A stretch of 64,000 nucleotides of DNA from Planctomycetota bacterium (GCA_027625095.1 JAQBXN010000002.1:143361-207360), one strand, 5' to 3'. Shown: positions 7,728 through 19,018, numbered from the stretch's first letter. The notes: generated by a model not told the origin, from the sequence alone. Made by a program: numbers and translations.

Positions 7728-9554
7728 ATGCATAAAGAAAACACCACCAATCCCGATTCACTGCGGGCCGTCCTGGCTACCGATTGCGGCTCGACAACAA
7801 CGAAGGCTGTCTTCTTTGAAAAGACCCCGGAAGGCTGGCGTCAGACCTGGCGCGGAGAAGCACCTACCACTGTGGAGAAGCCTTTCGAAGACGTCACTAT
7901 CGGTGCCCGTAATGCCATCAATGAAGTTGAGGAGCTGTCGGGACGCAAGATTCTGGCGGATGACGATGGCGACGGGCCACTCAAATTTCGGACGCCCGCG
8001 GACGACAAAGACGGCATTGACATGTACGTCTCGACCTCGTCGGCGGGCGGGGGCTTGCAAATGGCCGTTACGGGTGTTGTGCGCAGAATGACCGCCGAAT
8101 CCGCCGAACGTGCGGCGCTTGGCGCCGGCGCAATTGTGATGGATGTGGTATCCATCGATGACGGTCGCCAGCCCCACGAACGGGTCACTCGTATCCGGCA
8201 TTTGAGACCGGATATTGTACTGCTTTCCGGTGGTATCGATGGTGGGACTGAATCCCACGTACTCGAACTCGCAGAGACGATTTTATCTGCAGATCCTCGT
8301 CCCAGATTCGGTACAACGCTCAAGCTGCCGGTGATTTTTGCGGGGAATAAGCAAGTCCAGGTCGAAGTCGGAAATCTGCTCGGCGATCACTTTACGTTTC
8401 AAGCTGTCGAAAATATCCGGCCGACCCTGGAGGTGGAAAATCTCGGCCCGGCACGTGAAGCCATTCACGAGGTCTTCCTTTCGCACGTGATGTCTCACGC
8501 GCCCGGATACGACAAACTTCTCAATTCGACTTCCATCGAGATCATGCCGACACCACATGCCGTCGGCCTGATGACAGAAGCTGCGGCCAGGAAGCGTGGG
8601 TTCGATGTGATCGCTGTGGATATCGGTGGCGCGACTACGGATGTTTTTTCTGTGTGTGGTAGCACGTTCAACCGCACGGTGAGCGCCAACCTGGGTATGA
8701 GTTATTCGATATCGAATGTCCTGCTCGAAGCCGGCATCGACAACATCTGTCGCTGGCTGCCGTTCCTGGAAGATCCGAATCGCATCAAGGAATCGCTGCG
8801 GAACAAGATGATCCGACCGACCACGATTCCAGAAGAGCTTTCAGACCTCCTTGTTGAGCAGGCAGTCGCAAGAGAAGCGCTCCGGCTTGCTTTCGAACAT
8901 CACAAGATGCTCGCGGTTGGCCTGAAGGGGGTTCAACGTGAGCGTACTATCGCTGAAATTTTCACACAGGCAGGGGCCGGGGAATCGCTCATCGATATGC
9001 GCAACGTCGGGATGATCATAGGTTCAGGCGGCGTGCTTTCCCATGCGCCGGATCGTAGGGCTGCGGCGTTGATGCTGCTGGATGCATTCGAGCCGGAAGG
9101 CATTACCGAACTCTGCGTGGACAGCATTTTCATGATGCCTCACCTTGGAGTGTTCAGCCAGGCCAACGAGGAGGGCGCACTCGAGATATTCGAACGAGAT
9201 TGCCTCGTTTTTCTGGGCACGGCTATTTGCCCCGTGGCAAAAAGACTCAAACCCGGTCAGCGGCTCATGGAGTATGCCATTGATGGCGGCCCGTCCGGCA
9301 CGCTCTCTGTCGGTGAGTTGATCCGGCACGAACTGGGTGTCGGCGAGGAGGCGGAGATTCGTCTGACCCCTTCACACAGAAAAGTGGATATCGGGCAGGG
9401 GCCAGGACGTTCCATTACTCAGCGGATCAAGGGCGGTCATGCAGGGGTGATTCTGGATGGTCGGGGGCGGCCACTGATTCATGAGGTTGAGGAGCAGGGG
9501 AGGGCAGATTCAAATCGGAGGTGGATGGAAACCTTTGGATTGGAGCTTCCGTAG
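7728..9554 (+). CDS. GlmL/MutL-family ASKHA ATPase (glutamate mutase accessory type)
   Basis: A 608-residue protein with two actin-like phosphate-binding motifs: ATDCGSTTTKAVFFE at the N-terminus and IAVDIGGATTDVFSV near residue 305, plus LLSGGIDGGTESH and IIGSGGVLSHAP. This is the family of the putative chaperone/reactivase found beside B12-dependent glutamate mutase. The start at 7728 (MHKENTTNPD) leaves the first phosphate loop close to the N-terminus; a GTG at 7668 overlapping the yaiI stop as GTGA would add 20 poorly conserved residues and cannot be excluded. No glmS/glmE mutase subunits are in the window, so it either serves a distant mutase or has another client. Confidence 0.85.
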   Translation: MHKENTTNPDSLRAVLATDCGSTTTKAVFFEKTPEGWRQTWRGEAPTTVEKPFEDVTIGARNAINEVEELSGRKILADDDGDGPLKFRTPADDKDGIDMYVSTSSAGGGLQMAVTGVVRRMTAESAERAALGAGAIVMDVVSIDDGRQPHERVTRIRHLRPDIVLLSGGIDGGTESHVLELAETILSADPRPRFGTTLKLPVIFAGNKQVQVEVGNLLGDHFTFQAVENIRPTLEVENLGPAREAIHEVFLSHVMSHAPGYDKLLNSTSIEIMPTPHAVGLMTEAAARKRGFDVIAVDIGGATTDVFSVCGSTFNRTVSANLGMSYSISNVLLEAGIDNICRWLPFLEDPNRIKESLRNKMIRPTTIPEELSDLLVEQAVAREALRLAFEHHKMLAVGLKGVQRERTIAEIFTQAGAGESLIDMRNVGMIIGSGGVLSHAPDRRAAALMLLDAFEPEGITELCVDSIFMMPHLGVFSQANEEGALEIFERDCLVFLGTAICPVAKRLKPGQRLMEYAIDGGPSGTLSVGELIRHELGVGEEAEIRLTPSHRKVDIGQGPGRSITQRIKGGHAGVILDGRGRPLIHEVEEQGRADSNRRWMETFGLELP

Positions 9555-9566
9555 ACTGGTGGCCAA

Positions 9567-9588
9567 GGGGAGGGGCTTCCCCCGCCCC
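9567..9588. terminator. Strong GC hairpin between convergent genes
   Basis: GGGGAGGGG and CCCCCGCCCC pair across a short CTT loop, with extra flanking complementarity (GGCC at 9561 and 9600). It lies in the space between the plus-strand GlmL-type gene and the minus-strand lyase. No T-run follows on either strand, so termination would be rho-dependent or the hairpin serves RNA stability. Confidence 0.45.
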
Positions 9589-9766
9589 CTGAAGCCTTCG
9601 GCCACAAACAGTTTTCCATCTTAATCATCCTCTCAAGTCCAGATTGGGATTTGAGAAGGCGGCACTGATTCTTATCGCAGATTCAGGAAGGAAGATTTGC
9701 GGTGATCTGTTGACTACGAAAGAGAGTGCCATGGATCAAGAGGGCCTCGACCTGGTCTCGAAGGAC

Positions 9767-12700
9767 CTACCTGATGGGTACCTTGTGCTTGTCCAATAAT
9801 TCGTCCAATGAAGTTGCAATAACACTACCATCCGTAAGACGCACTGAGATTCCGTTTAGTTCTTTTCGAATGACTTCCGCCACTCGTGATTCCTCCTTAA
9901 AGGGCTCAAGCACCGAAACGAAATCCGCGTCCATCGACTTCAACCGGCTTATCAGAGTAGGGGCTTCGTCAGAGATGATCTTTGTGTTCGTGTTGTTCAG
10001 CCCGGTAATACCGGTGAAAAATTGGCAGCCTTCGGGGGCAAGCTGAACAAACTTGAGATGGATGGGCGGAAGCTTGGTCTCGTCTACCTTCAGGCTTTTG
10101 TTCCAATACGGATATTGACGGGTCATATCCCAGGTGGCCTGGAGTGGGCCTTTGCCGGTGAGGGCTCTGGGGGAAACGATGTTGTCGTAGTTGGCTGTGC
10201 TGCCCAGCGGGCCGGTGACGGCCGCACTCCAATCGTCACCGAATTTCAGGTCGCCGAAGTTGTGGTAGACGAGGTCGTAGGAGTGCTCCTGCTCGGAGCG
10301 GATCTGGTCAAACACGATGACGATCCTTTTCGTGAGCACGACGCCCCGGGTGTGGCTGACGCCGGGATACAGTCCATCCAACCTGCTTACCGCCACCTGG
10401 AAGTCATCGGTCTCCGACCATGCCAGCAGTTTTCCTACTGTCGGAAGTTGGCTTCTCTGATCCACCACGAGCACATTGTTGGAGAGCGATACGCGACCGT
10501 CGATGAAGCTCTTGAGCTTTGGATCCTGGTTGTATTGGATGCCGCCGCTGCCTGCGTTGTAAAGGGAGCCCGTGCCGTGGGTGAATATCCTGCCGAAAGC
10601 AGTCAGGGTGATTTGGTTCCGATCCAGGGCGGAATGAAAGACACTGCGGCCATAATCCAGAGTGACCATCACCTGGGTGTCGGCGGTATCCCCACTCCGC
10701 AAAATAGCGAGCCCCGCACTTCCGAAAAGTCGCGGCTTTGTGCTCAGCAGTTTTGTCCAGTTTGGCGTGATCGCCTTCGATTTTGATCGATAGCGTTGCA
10801 GGCTTGCAGAAATTGAAGAGCCCTGGCCAATATCCATCAACCATTTCGCATCGGGCGCCAACGATACGACTACGTCAGCCAGATTGCTGGGGCCGGCGCC
10901 CTGCCCTCGGCCGCAGTCACCCGTGTTAGGTACCAGGCCGTTGAGAGCGGCCCGTTCGTAGGGCATTCTGATCGCTGCCAGGATGCGTTCCCTGCCGTAG
11001 TTGATTTTCAGACCCGAGTTTTCGAGGTGTGTCACGGAAGGCAGATATTCATCGGCCGCGGCACCGTGATAGTTCAGTGGACGACCCTCGGAGGAGAAGC
11101 CGTCTTCATCGATGTCCTTCAAGCGCGAGACCAGCCCGCAGTCGCGGAGAGTAGCGTTCCATACGATTAGTGCATCATCGAATGCGAGACCGAGGAGGAG
11201 AAGGTTGTGGTTCGTAATGTCGGTCTGGTTGCTGATGGATGCGTTCAGTTTGACCAGTTCCGTGGCGTATGGCCGCACCCATCCTTCATAGACAAATTTG
11301 CGGTCGGCATCCGTCCACGAGGGCGAATCCGCAATCAGTGAGAGCATTTTGCAGTGCCATTTGAACTCCCAATTGCTGCCGTAGGAGCTGTTTGACGCGA
11401 TGCGGCTGGAAGTTTGGATTGGCGGTCCCGGAAACCAGGGGACGTCGAACAGCACATGCCATTTGTGCTGAGCATACTGCTGTGCATAGAGACGCATCAA
11501 TTCGATGGCCTTCCGGGCATATTTTTCATCCTGCGTAAACGCGTACGCGAGGCCGTTGTAGTAAGTGGCCTGGCCGGAGTAAGCGAGATACTCACGCCAG
11601 ACGGCTCCGGCCGTTGCATCGGCGATACGCCGCTCACCGGTCTGCGGGTTCACGGCTTCCGACATGATGTTCCCGGGCATCCACGGGTTGGGGTAACCGT
11701 TACGGACGTGATTGTAGCTTTGCGGGATCGTCTGAAGCGTCTTGCCAACGAGCTCATCAGCGCGGGCCACGACCCGATCGTAGTTGACGATTTTTCTCAT
11801 TTCGTCATCCCCGGCCGAGAGTTGCTGCCGAATCAGTTCAAGGTCCCCAGTCGCGATCATGACCTGGCGACGAAGTCCTTTCGAGAGCGGGCGCACGAGC
11901 CGGCCGGCCCAGCGGGTGGTGGCTTCCGGCCGATGAGAAGTCGCGAATTCCAATCGCAGCGGTTCGGCGAACAGCTCTTCGGATGCATCGAGTGCCGCCT
12001 TGGACATCGTTGCGGTCACTTTGAACGATGCAATCTGGGATGCCTTTACTTCGATGGCTTCGTTGTCAAGGGAGGTTTTGAATACCTGATTCGCAGAGGT
12101 GACTTTCGCGGTGATGGACGTCGGGCGGCCGCTGGTATTCAGTAATCCAAAGTCCAGCGTGTAGGTAACCGAGCCATCTTCGTTTTCAGTTTTCTGTGGC
12201 CAGGTAACTGGCGATTGAAAATCTCGTTTCAGGTAGAGCAGCCCGCGCACCAGGCGAACGTCGCGCAGCTCGATTACCGTATCCGGCGCGATGGCAAGCG
12301 CATTGAATGTGAAGTAGCCGGTCTCACCTTCGCCGTCCGGTTTGTCCCAGGGGAACCAGTAGGCATCTGCCAGGTCCAGCTCTGTTTGATGCCAGACCTT
12401 TCGCTCGGTCGTGACCAGGGCAATGCGCTGGTTATGAACTTTGTACTGCCTGGGCCCTGAGACATGGCCGACCGCGTTGAAACTGATGGAGCTCACCTCC
12501 CCCGAAACGATGCGATACTCGAACTGAAGGCGGTCGTAATACCTGAGGCGATCAAACAGCTCGTGCTCTGAGCGAATGGCCAGATCGCCACTCTGTCCCG
12601 TGTTGACCTTCCATCGCCATGCTTTCCGGCCATCGAGTGAGGCTGCTTCTACCGATCCATTTTTCAGATAGAGCAACTCTTCAACCGGATAATCGTGAAG

Positions 12701-12778
12701 GTTTTCGACGATTGGATGCGCGGCAAAAGTAGAAGTGAGAATGCCCAGCATGAGCGAGGCAAGAGGTGCTGTTTTCAT
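9767..12778 (-). CDS. Secreted heparinase II/III or alginate-lyase-like polysaccharide lyase
   Basis: A 1003-residue protein with a signal peptide (MKTAPLASLMLGILTSTFAA). Residues about 20-190 form a beta-rich carbohydrate-binding-like domain. The middle (about 330-620) reads like the alpha/alpha toroid of uronate lyases, with SNQTDITNHNLLLLGLAFDD and LNYHGAAADEYLPSVTH supplying the Asn/His/Tyr-rich residues expected for catalysis. The last third is an antiparallel beta-sandwich typical of heparinase II/III (LDYGRSVFHSALDRNQITL, VVLTKRIVIVFDQI). It should cleave a uronic-acid polymer such as alginate or a glycosaminoglycan outside the cytoplasm; which one I cannot tell. It starts 3 bases after the stop of the secreted esterase gene, a likely operon. 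Confidence 0.75.
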   Translation of the reverse strand: MKTAPLASLMLGILTSTFAAHPIVENLHDYPVEELLYLKNGSVEAASLDGRKAWRWKVNTGQSGDLAIRSEHELFDRLRYYDRLQFEYRIVSGEVSSISFNAVGHVSGPRQYKVHNQRIALVTTERKVWHQTELDLADAYWFPWDKPDGEGETGYFTFNALAIAPDTVIELRDVRLVRGLLYLKRDFQSPVTWPQKTENEDGSVTYTLDFGLLNTSGRPTSITAKVTSANQVFKTSLDNEAIEVKASQIASFKVTATMSKAALDASEELFAEPLRLEFATSHRPEATTRWAGRLVRPLSKGLRRQVMIATGDLELIRQQLSAGDDEMRKIVNYDRVVARADELVGKTLQTIPQSYNHVRNGYPNPWMPGNIMSEAVNPQTGERRIADATAGAVWREYLAYSGQATYYNGLAYAFTQDEKYARKAIELMRLYAQQYAQHKWHVLFDVPWFPGPPIQTSSRIASNSSYGSNWEFKWHCKMLSLIADSPSWTDADRKFVYEGWVRPYATELVKLNASISNQTDITNHNLLLLGLAFDDALIVWNATLRDCGLVSRLKDIDEDGFSSEGRPLNYHGAAADEYLPSVTHLENSGLKINYGRERILAAIRMPYERAALNGLVPNTGDCGRGQGAGPSNLADVVVSLAPDAKWLMDIGQGSSISASLQRYRSKSKAITPNWTKLLSTKPRLFGSAGLAILRSGDTADTQVMVTLDYGRSVFHSALDRNQITLTAFGRIFTHGTGSLYNAGSGGIQYNQDPKLKSFIDGRVSLSNNVLVVDQRSQLPTVGKLLAWSETDDFQVAVSRLDGLYPGVSHTRGVVLTKRIVIVFDQIRSEQEHSYDLVYHNFGDLKFGDDWSAAVTGPLGSTANYDNIVSPRALTGKGPLQATWDMTRQYPYWNKSLKVDETKLPPIHLKFVQLAPEGCQFFTGITGLNNTNTKIISDEAPTLISRLKSMDADFVSVLEPFKEESRVAEVIRKELNGISVRLTDGSVIATSLDELLDKHKVPIR

Positions 12779-12781
12779 CCA

Positions 12782-13768
12782 TCACTCCTTCTTCTGTTTC
12801 TCGAGCCACTTCAGTGCGGCGTTGGAAATGATTTCGTGTCCGCCTTCGAATATCGTCACATGTGCTTTGCCTGATGACCGGCGGAAGAGTGGGGGCTTGG
12901 CACCGAAATCTAGATCCTGGATATCCGTTTGTAATTCCTGGGGCACTTTTCGATTGTTCACGAAGTAAGCGATTTGCTCTCTGGTGAGTCGATCCTTTTC
13001 CTCAGCGACTTCATTAAAGGCAAGCAATGTGTGGCTGACTGGCACGCTCCCTTTGTGGCCGTCATGAATGCCAGTGCAAATCTGCAGCGGGAGACCTTGC
13101 GCGTCTTTCAGATAAGTGATGGCCGAGCGTTCCAAGTATTCTTTATCGATTTCGGCGTTCGTGTTCGGTGGCCCGCCGCAAGAGCTCTCGATGTCCTTGA
13201 AATACATTCTTCCTTTTACTTTGCATTCTTCATGCCACGCCCTGAGGTCGCTGATGGATGCCCACGCGGAAACGCCGGCCCAGATTTCGGGCGCCCGCCC
13301 GGCCATCAACAGCGAACCGTAACCGCCTCCGGAGACGCCAACCAGATAAATTCGTTTGATGTCCACGTTGGCGGCGCTTTTGGCGAACTCGACTGCGCTG
13401 ACAATGTCCTTGACAACATGCTCCGAGCCGCAGGCCTTGGGATGACGATTCGGGCCGCGGAAGTTTGGATGGATAAATGCCCAGTTCTTCTCCACGCACC
13501 AATTCCCATAGGGAATGCTGCCTTGTTGACGGTAATCGCCGGACCAGGTGTGGAGGCCCACGAGGAGGGGCACCGGAGTCTCCGTTTCAGGCTTGAAAAA
13601 CAGAGCTGGCTGGCTGGTGTTGTCGGCGGAGCTCGGATACTCCAGCTCGACGACCGAGGAAGGCCAGCCCTTGGGGGCCGGTTTAGAATTCTTCAAAATG
13701 CTCTGAAGGTCTTCTTGTGCAGATAGCGTTCCAGTAAGCATGAGTAACAGGGAGGTGGTGTTCGTCAT
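12782..13768 (-). CDS. Secreted alpha/beta hydrolase (esterase or prolyl-oligopeptidase type)
   Basis: A 328-residue protein with a short signal peptide ending near LSA-QED (about residue 17). The nucleophile elbow is GVSGGGYG with Ser146, preceded by a strand IKRIYLVG. FRGPNRHP and GLHTWSGDYRQ resemble the oxyanion-side loop of the dipeptidyl/acetyl-xylan esterase group. The acid and histidine probably come from CTGIHDGHKGSVP, while FEGGHEI near the end is an alternative. Just upstream of the polysaccharide lyase, it may remove acyl groups from the same polymer. The family is clear; the substrate is inference from the neighbour. Confidence 0.8.
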   Translation of the reverse strand: MTNTTSLLLMLTGTLSAQEDLQSILKNSKPAPKGWPSSVVELEYPSSADNTSQPALFFKPETETPVPLLVGLHTWSGDYRQQGSIPYGNWCVEKNWAFIHPNFRGPNRHPKACGSEHVVKDIVSAVEFAKSAANVDIKRIYLVGVSGGGYGSLLMAGRAPEIWAGVSAWASISDLRAWHEECKVKGRMYFKDIESSCGGPPNTNAEIDKEYLERSAITYLKDAQGLPLQICTGIHDGHKGSVPVSHTLLAFNEVAEEKDRLTREQIAYFVNNRKVPQELQTDIQDLDFGAKPPLFRRSSGKAHVTIFEGGHEIISNAALKWLEKQKKE

Positions 13769-13778
13769 CGACTCCAGT

Positions 13779-14477
13779 TCATTTCTTCGGTCGCCAAAGA
13801 GAGTAACGACCGATGGTGTAAATGATCTTGTATCCGGCTCTGATAGTACCGCTGATGGTGCCGGTGATTTTAGACACGCCGGTTCTCCTGCGATAGCTGA
13901 CGGGGACTTCGATCGTGCGGAGCCCGGCTCGTGGAGCTTTCATCTGGAGTTCGGCGGTCCAGCCAAAATTGGTATCGCACATTTCCACTTTGTCGAGAGC
14001 ATCCTTTCGAATCGCGCGGAAGGGGCCAAGGTCGGTGTAATTCACGCCAACGACGAGTCTCATCAAGAAAGTAGCGAGCTTGTTGCCGAAGAATGCCTGG
14101 GGCAGCAGAGCGCCGGGTTCGCGCTCGCCAAGCATGCGTGAGCCGAGCACGAAATCCGCTTCGTCATTGAAAATGGGGTTGAGGAGACGATTCATTTCGT
14201 CCGGGTGATCGCTGTAGTCTGCATCCAGAAAGACTACCACGTCCGGTTCATCCATTTCAGCGAGACCACGCAGGCAAGCAGAGCCATAACCTCGCCGTTC
14301 TTCTCTTACCACCTTGGCCCCGTGCTCCCTGGCCACCTCCGCAGTCTGGTCGCTTGAGCCGTTATCGACGACGATGACCTCGTTAACCAGGTCTTCTGGG
14401 ATGTCGTCCAGTACGAGCCCGATCGAGTGTTCTTCATTCAGCGCCGGGATGATGACCGAGACTTTCGGTGAAGACAT
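13779..14477 (-). CDS. Family 2 glycosyltransferase (polyprenyl-phosphate sugar synthase-like)
   Basis: A 232-residue GT-A enzyme beginning VSVIIPALNEE, with VVDNGSSDQT and the metal-binding DXD as LDADYSD (Asp85, Asp87). The length and the closing GVSKITGTISGTIRAGYKII fit the dolichol/polyprenyl-phosphate mannose or glucose synthase branch without the membrane tail. It would load a sugar onto a lipid carrier, the donor type used by GT39-like enzymes such as the one at 3.6-5.1 kb. It sits 96 bases after ptsP on the same strand and 10 bases before the esterase gene, so all four minus-strand genes may form one unit. Confidence 0.88.
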   Translation of the reverse strand: MSSPKVSVIIPALNEEHSIGLVLDDIPEDLVNEVIVVDNGSSDQTAEVAREHGAKVVREERRGYGSACLRGLAEMDEPDVVVFLDADYSDHPDEMNRLLNPIFNDEADFVLGSRMLGEREPGALLPQAFFGNKLATFLMRLVVGVNYTDLGPFRAIRKDALDKVEMCDTNFGWTAELQMKAPRAGLRTIEVPVSYRRRTGVSKITGTISGTIRAGYKIIYTIGRYSLWRPKK

Positions 14478-14573
14478 TGGCGAAGGGGAGGGGAGAAAAG
14501 CAGGATGTCTGGAACGGAGGAGACTGGGCCGCTTGTTCCTTCCTCACTTTTCTCAGGATGCCTACGGCCGCAA

Positions 14574-16943
14574 TTAATTCTCTTCAGACTTGAACTTTCG
14601 GGGATGGATGACCAAATCGGAGATGCCCCATTCATTGAAGATCACATTAAGGTATTCTTTGACTTCAGAGGTGGTGGCGAGGTGGAGCATATGTTCCACC
14701 GCTTTCGCTGCGTTGCTTGTATCGAGGCCTCTTAAGGCTCGCTTTACGAAGGGTATTGAACTTGGCGCCATGCTCAGCCTGTCGATCCCCATCATCGCCA
14801 GGACGACGGCCGTAGCGGGTGAGCCGGCCATTTCACCACAGACACCAACCGGAATGCCCTGCGTATGTGCGGCCTGAATTGTGTCGTAGATGGCAGTGAG
14901 AACCGCGGGATGGAACTCTTCGTAACGGTTGGAAACTTTCGGGTTATTGCGATCTACCGCCAGCACGTACTGGATGAGGTCGTTAGTGCCGATACTGAAG
15001 AAGTCGACTTCCTTGGCGAGTCGATCCGCGACAGCCACGGCGGAAGGAACCTCGATCATAATCCCGATCTCGATGAGCGGCTCCAGACCGAGCTCGTCGA
15101 TGACATTCTGCAGCGCCTCTTTAGCGGCCCTCAATTCTTCCACCCCGGAGATCATTGGGAACATGAGCCGGATGGGCGTCTTGGCTGCAACACGCACGAT
15201 GGCGCGGAGCTGCGGTTGAAAAATTTCCGGCTCATCCAGGGTCAACCTCATGGAACGCCAGCCAAGCAGGGGGTTCCGCTCCTCCGGCATGGAAAAATAG
15301 GGAGGAGTCTTTTCGCCGCCGATGTCGAGGGTTCGCACCGTCAGGCTCTTGCCGTTGAGCGCTTCGATTGCATTGCGAAGAATATCGAATTGCTCTTCTT
15401 CAGTCGGCATATTCGGCCGCGAGAGAAACGGGAATTCGGTTCGGAACAAACCGATCCCTTCGGCACCCTGTTCGTGACAGAGAGGTACTTCGCTGATCAT
15501 CCCGATGTTCGCCTCCATCATGATCTTGTGGCCGTCAAGAGTCTGGCAGGGATCGTCTCGTAGATCTTTCAGTTGCTCTACAAGAGTATGATACTGGGCT
15601 TCGAGGCGGACGTATTCCTCTACCGTGTCATCGCCAGGGTTGATGTAGACCGCGCCCGAATTTCCATCGACGATTGCGAAATCGTTCGGTGAAACGCCTG
15701 AAAGTACGTCCACCACTCCGAGCACAACCGGCAAATCGAGGGACTTGGCAAGAATGGCAACATGCCCTGTCACACCTCCGCGAGCGAGCACGATTCCCAT
15801 CAGCTTCGGTGAATCCAGATACATGAGCTCGGAGGGTGAGATATCGTCGCCAAAAACAATGAACTCTTCCTCGAATTCGCGCTGGAGCCGCTCAACCCCC
15901 AGCAGATTCTGCAACAGCCGTTTCTCAATATCCTCGACGTCTATCACCCTTTCGCGAAGGTAAGCATCATCGAAAGATGAGAATCTGTCCTTATAAAGTT
16001 CGGCCACAACCTCGACGGCGAACTCTGCCCGCCGGCCGTCATCGATGACGTCTTCGATGCGGTGACGAAAGCCTTTGTCTTCGAGCATGAGGAGATGGCC
16101 ATGAAAGATCGCTGAGTCTTCTTCGCTCAGCGTCAGGCTGACCTGGCCTTTGAGCTCGGTCACTTCTTCGATAGCCTTTGCAAATGCCTCATCCAGACGA
16201 AGTCGCTCCAAGGCGGTGTCTTCGGCCAGCTCGGCGTAACCGGCATCCATGTGGAAATCGTGCTGGTGGATATGCACGAGCCCCATGCCAAAACCCGGAG
16301 CGCCGGACAGCCCGTGAAAGACTTTGGGTTTCCGCCGTTCTTCCTGTCGCGCCTTGATCTCTTGGGTGTCTTCTGGCGTGTCTGTATAATGGACTTTCGC
16401 CTGATCGAGGTCGTCGAATTGCTTGGCGCGCTCCTCCACCATGGCGAGCATTCTGGCGGTCATGATCAGGCCGGTTACCTGGCTGGCGATGGTTTCCAGC
16501 ATCCGGATTTCATCACGGGAAAAATCCCTTTGTTCAGATGTCTGAACCGCCAGCACGCCGACCGGACTACGCCTCTCGATAAGTGGAACGCCAAGATAAG
16601 AGTGGTACTCATCCTCGAGGGTGACCGGAAAGAACTTGAAACGGGGGTGGTCCCGTGCCTCTCTGACTGCCACCGGTTTGACTTCCTGGACAACCAGGCC
16701 TGTCAATCCTTCTGTCACCTTCATCCTCACCCGTCCTACGGCCTCAGGGTCGAGACCAATGGTGGCTCTCAGCACCAGTTCCTCTTGAGGATCTTCGTAC
16801 AGATAAATGCTGCACGCATCCGCCGACATTTTATCGGAGACAAGCTGGACGATATTTTGGAGTGTCTCGTCCAGATCATGGGATTGGCTGATGATCCGGC
16901 CAATGTCAGCGAGGACATCAAGTTTTTGACTTTCATCAGCCAT
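14574..16943 (-). CDS. ptsP: Phosphoenolpyruvate-protein phosphotransferase with GAF domain (PtsP type)
   Basis: A 789-residue protein from the ATG at 16943; a TTG nine bases upstream would add only three residues. Domains in order: GAF (about 5-160), PEP-utiliser N-terminal domain (about 205-340), the phosphohistidine swivel with GGVTGHVAILAKS (His394), and a TIM barrel with DIGGEKTPP, GTNDLIQYVLAVDRNNP and the cysteine motif GVCGEMAGSP. This is the nitrogen-PTS type enzyme I, which passes phosphate from PEP to NPr as a regulatory signal. The residue before the histidine pair is Gly (TGH) where TSH is commonest. No HPr/NPr or EIIA gene is in the window. Confidence 0.9.
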   Translation of the reverse strand: MADESQKLDVLADIGRIISQSHDLDETLQNIVQLVSDKMSADACSIYLYEDPQEELVLRATIGLDPEAVGRVRMKVTEGLTGLVVQEVKPVAVREARDHPRFKFFPVTLEDEYHSYLGVPLIERRSPVGVLAVQTSEQRDFSRDEIRMLETIASQVTGLIMTARMLAMVEERAKQFDDLDQAKVHYTDTPEDTQEIKARQEERRKPKVFHGLSGAPGFGMGLVHIHQHDFHMDAGYAELAEDTALERLRLDEAFAKAIEEVTELKGQVSLTLSEEDSAIFHGHLLMLEDKGFRHRIEDVIDDGRRAEFAVEVVAELYKDRFSSFDDAYLRERVIDVEDIEKRLLQNLLGVERLQREFEEEFIVFGDDISPSELMYLDSPKLMGIVLARGGVTGHVAILAKSLDLPVVLGVVDVLSGVSPNDFAIVDGNSGAVYINPGDDTVEEYVRLEAQYHTLVEQLKDLRDDPCQTLDGHKIMMEANIGMISEVPLCHEQGAEGIGLFRTEFPFLSRPNMPTEEEQFDILRNAIEALNGKSLTVRTLDIGGEKTPPYFSMPEERNPLLGWRSMRLTLDEPEIFQPQLRAIVRVAAKTPIRLMFPMISGVEELRAAKEALQNVIDELGLEPLIEIGIMIEVPSAVAVADRLAKEVDFFSIGTNDLIQYVLAVDRNNPKVSNRYEEFHPAVLTAIYDTIQAAHTQGIPVGVCGEMAGSPATAVVLAMMGIDRLSMAPSSIPFVKRALRGLDTSNAAKAVEHMLHLATTSEVKEYLNVIFNEWGISDLVIHPRKFKSEEN

Positions 16944-17208
16944 GGAGGGCAATTCACAGAGGTGTCAGGCGCGCAAAGCCATTGCGTACAGAGGAGCATT
17001 TGCGCGAGGGAACTATTCCGCCGGGCTTAGTGTCGGAACTCACCACCTGATGGGAAAATCCCATAAGTATCTATAGTTTAATTGGTTGAGACAGCTGCCC
17101 GACCGGAAATCAGGCAGTCGTCAGGGGGCATTCAAAATGCGGCCGGATTATAGCCCTGAAGGTTAGAACCGCAATTGCGCTTAGGGCTGTCAATGCGCAA
17201 ATGAAAAG
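16944..17208. other. Intergenic region between thiC terminator and ptsP start
   Basis: This carries the upstream region of ptsP (minus strand). I see no small gene or recognisable riboswitch. The short AT-rich phrase TATCTATAGTTTAATTGG around 17069-17086 could contain a promoter element, but spacing to a second box is not convincing. Confidence 0.4.
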
Positions 17209-17240
17209 CCAAAAAAAGTTGTCGGTTACCGACAACTTTT
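17209..17240 (-). terminator. Rho-independent terminator of thiC
   Basis: A perfect 13-bp inverted repeat (AAAAGTTGTCGGT with its complement) lies about 60 bases past the thiC stop. On the minus strand it is followed by seven T residues, a textbook intrinsic terminator. On the plus strand the A/T ends would also leave a short T tract, so it may work both ways. Confidence 0.9.
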
Positions 17241-17298
17241 CAAAGAGCTTGCTCTTGGCAAGAGGTAACAGCTGAAATCTACCGACATCTCAGTTCGG

Positions 17299-18723
<1,425 letters not shown>

Positions 18724-18805
18724 CTACAAATTGACAGAAACTGAGTTGGCAGTGTAGCGGATGTTATCAGGCAATAAAGTGACTGCGGCCACAATCTGTC
18801 CGAAG

Positions 18806-19018
18806 TCACTTGCCGCTACCGCTATGTGCTGGTTCCCGTTCGCGGAACATGAGGGAGACGATCTGGAGTGGCTCGACCACCGACCACGTCTCGTCATGAA
18901 CCATCAGAATGCCTCTTTCATTGACAACTGCTACGAAATCCGGATGTGGGATGATGTTGGTGCTGCCCGCCCGCCAGGCAGACTGTAAACGGCTCGAAAG
19001 GGGTTCTGTGGAGCGCAT
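18806..19018 (-). CDS. Possible small hypothetical protein
   Basis: A 70-residue frame from ATG 19018 (MRSTEPLSSRLQSAWRAGST). The middle, with FVAVVNERGILMVHDETWSV, has protein-like composition, unlike the other frames in the same stretch. I do not recognise a family and see no good ribosome-binding site. It could be a remnant of a longer gene. A GTG at 19054 would extend it by 12 residues. Confidence 0.25.
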   Translation of the reverse strand: MRSTEPLSSRLQSAWRAGSTNIIPHPDFVAVVNERGILMVHDETWSVVEPLQIVSLMFREREPAHSGSGK

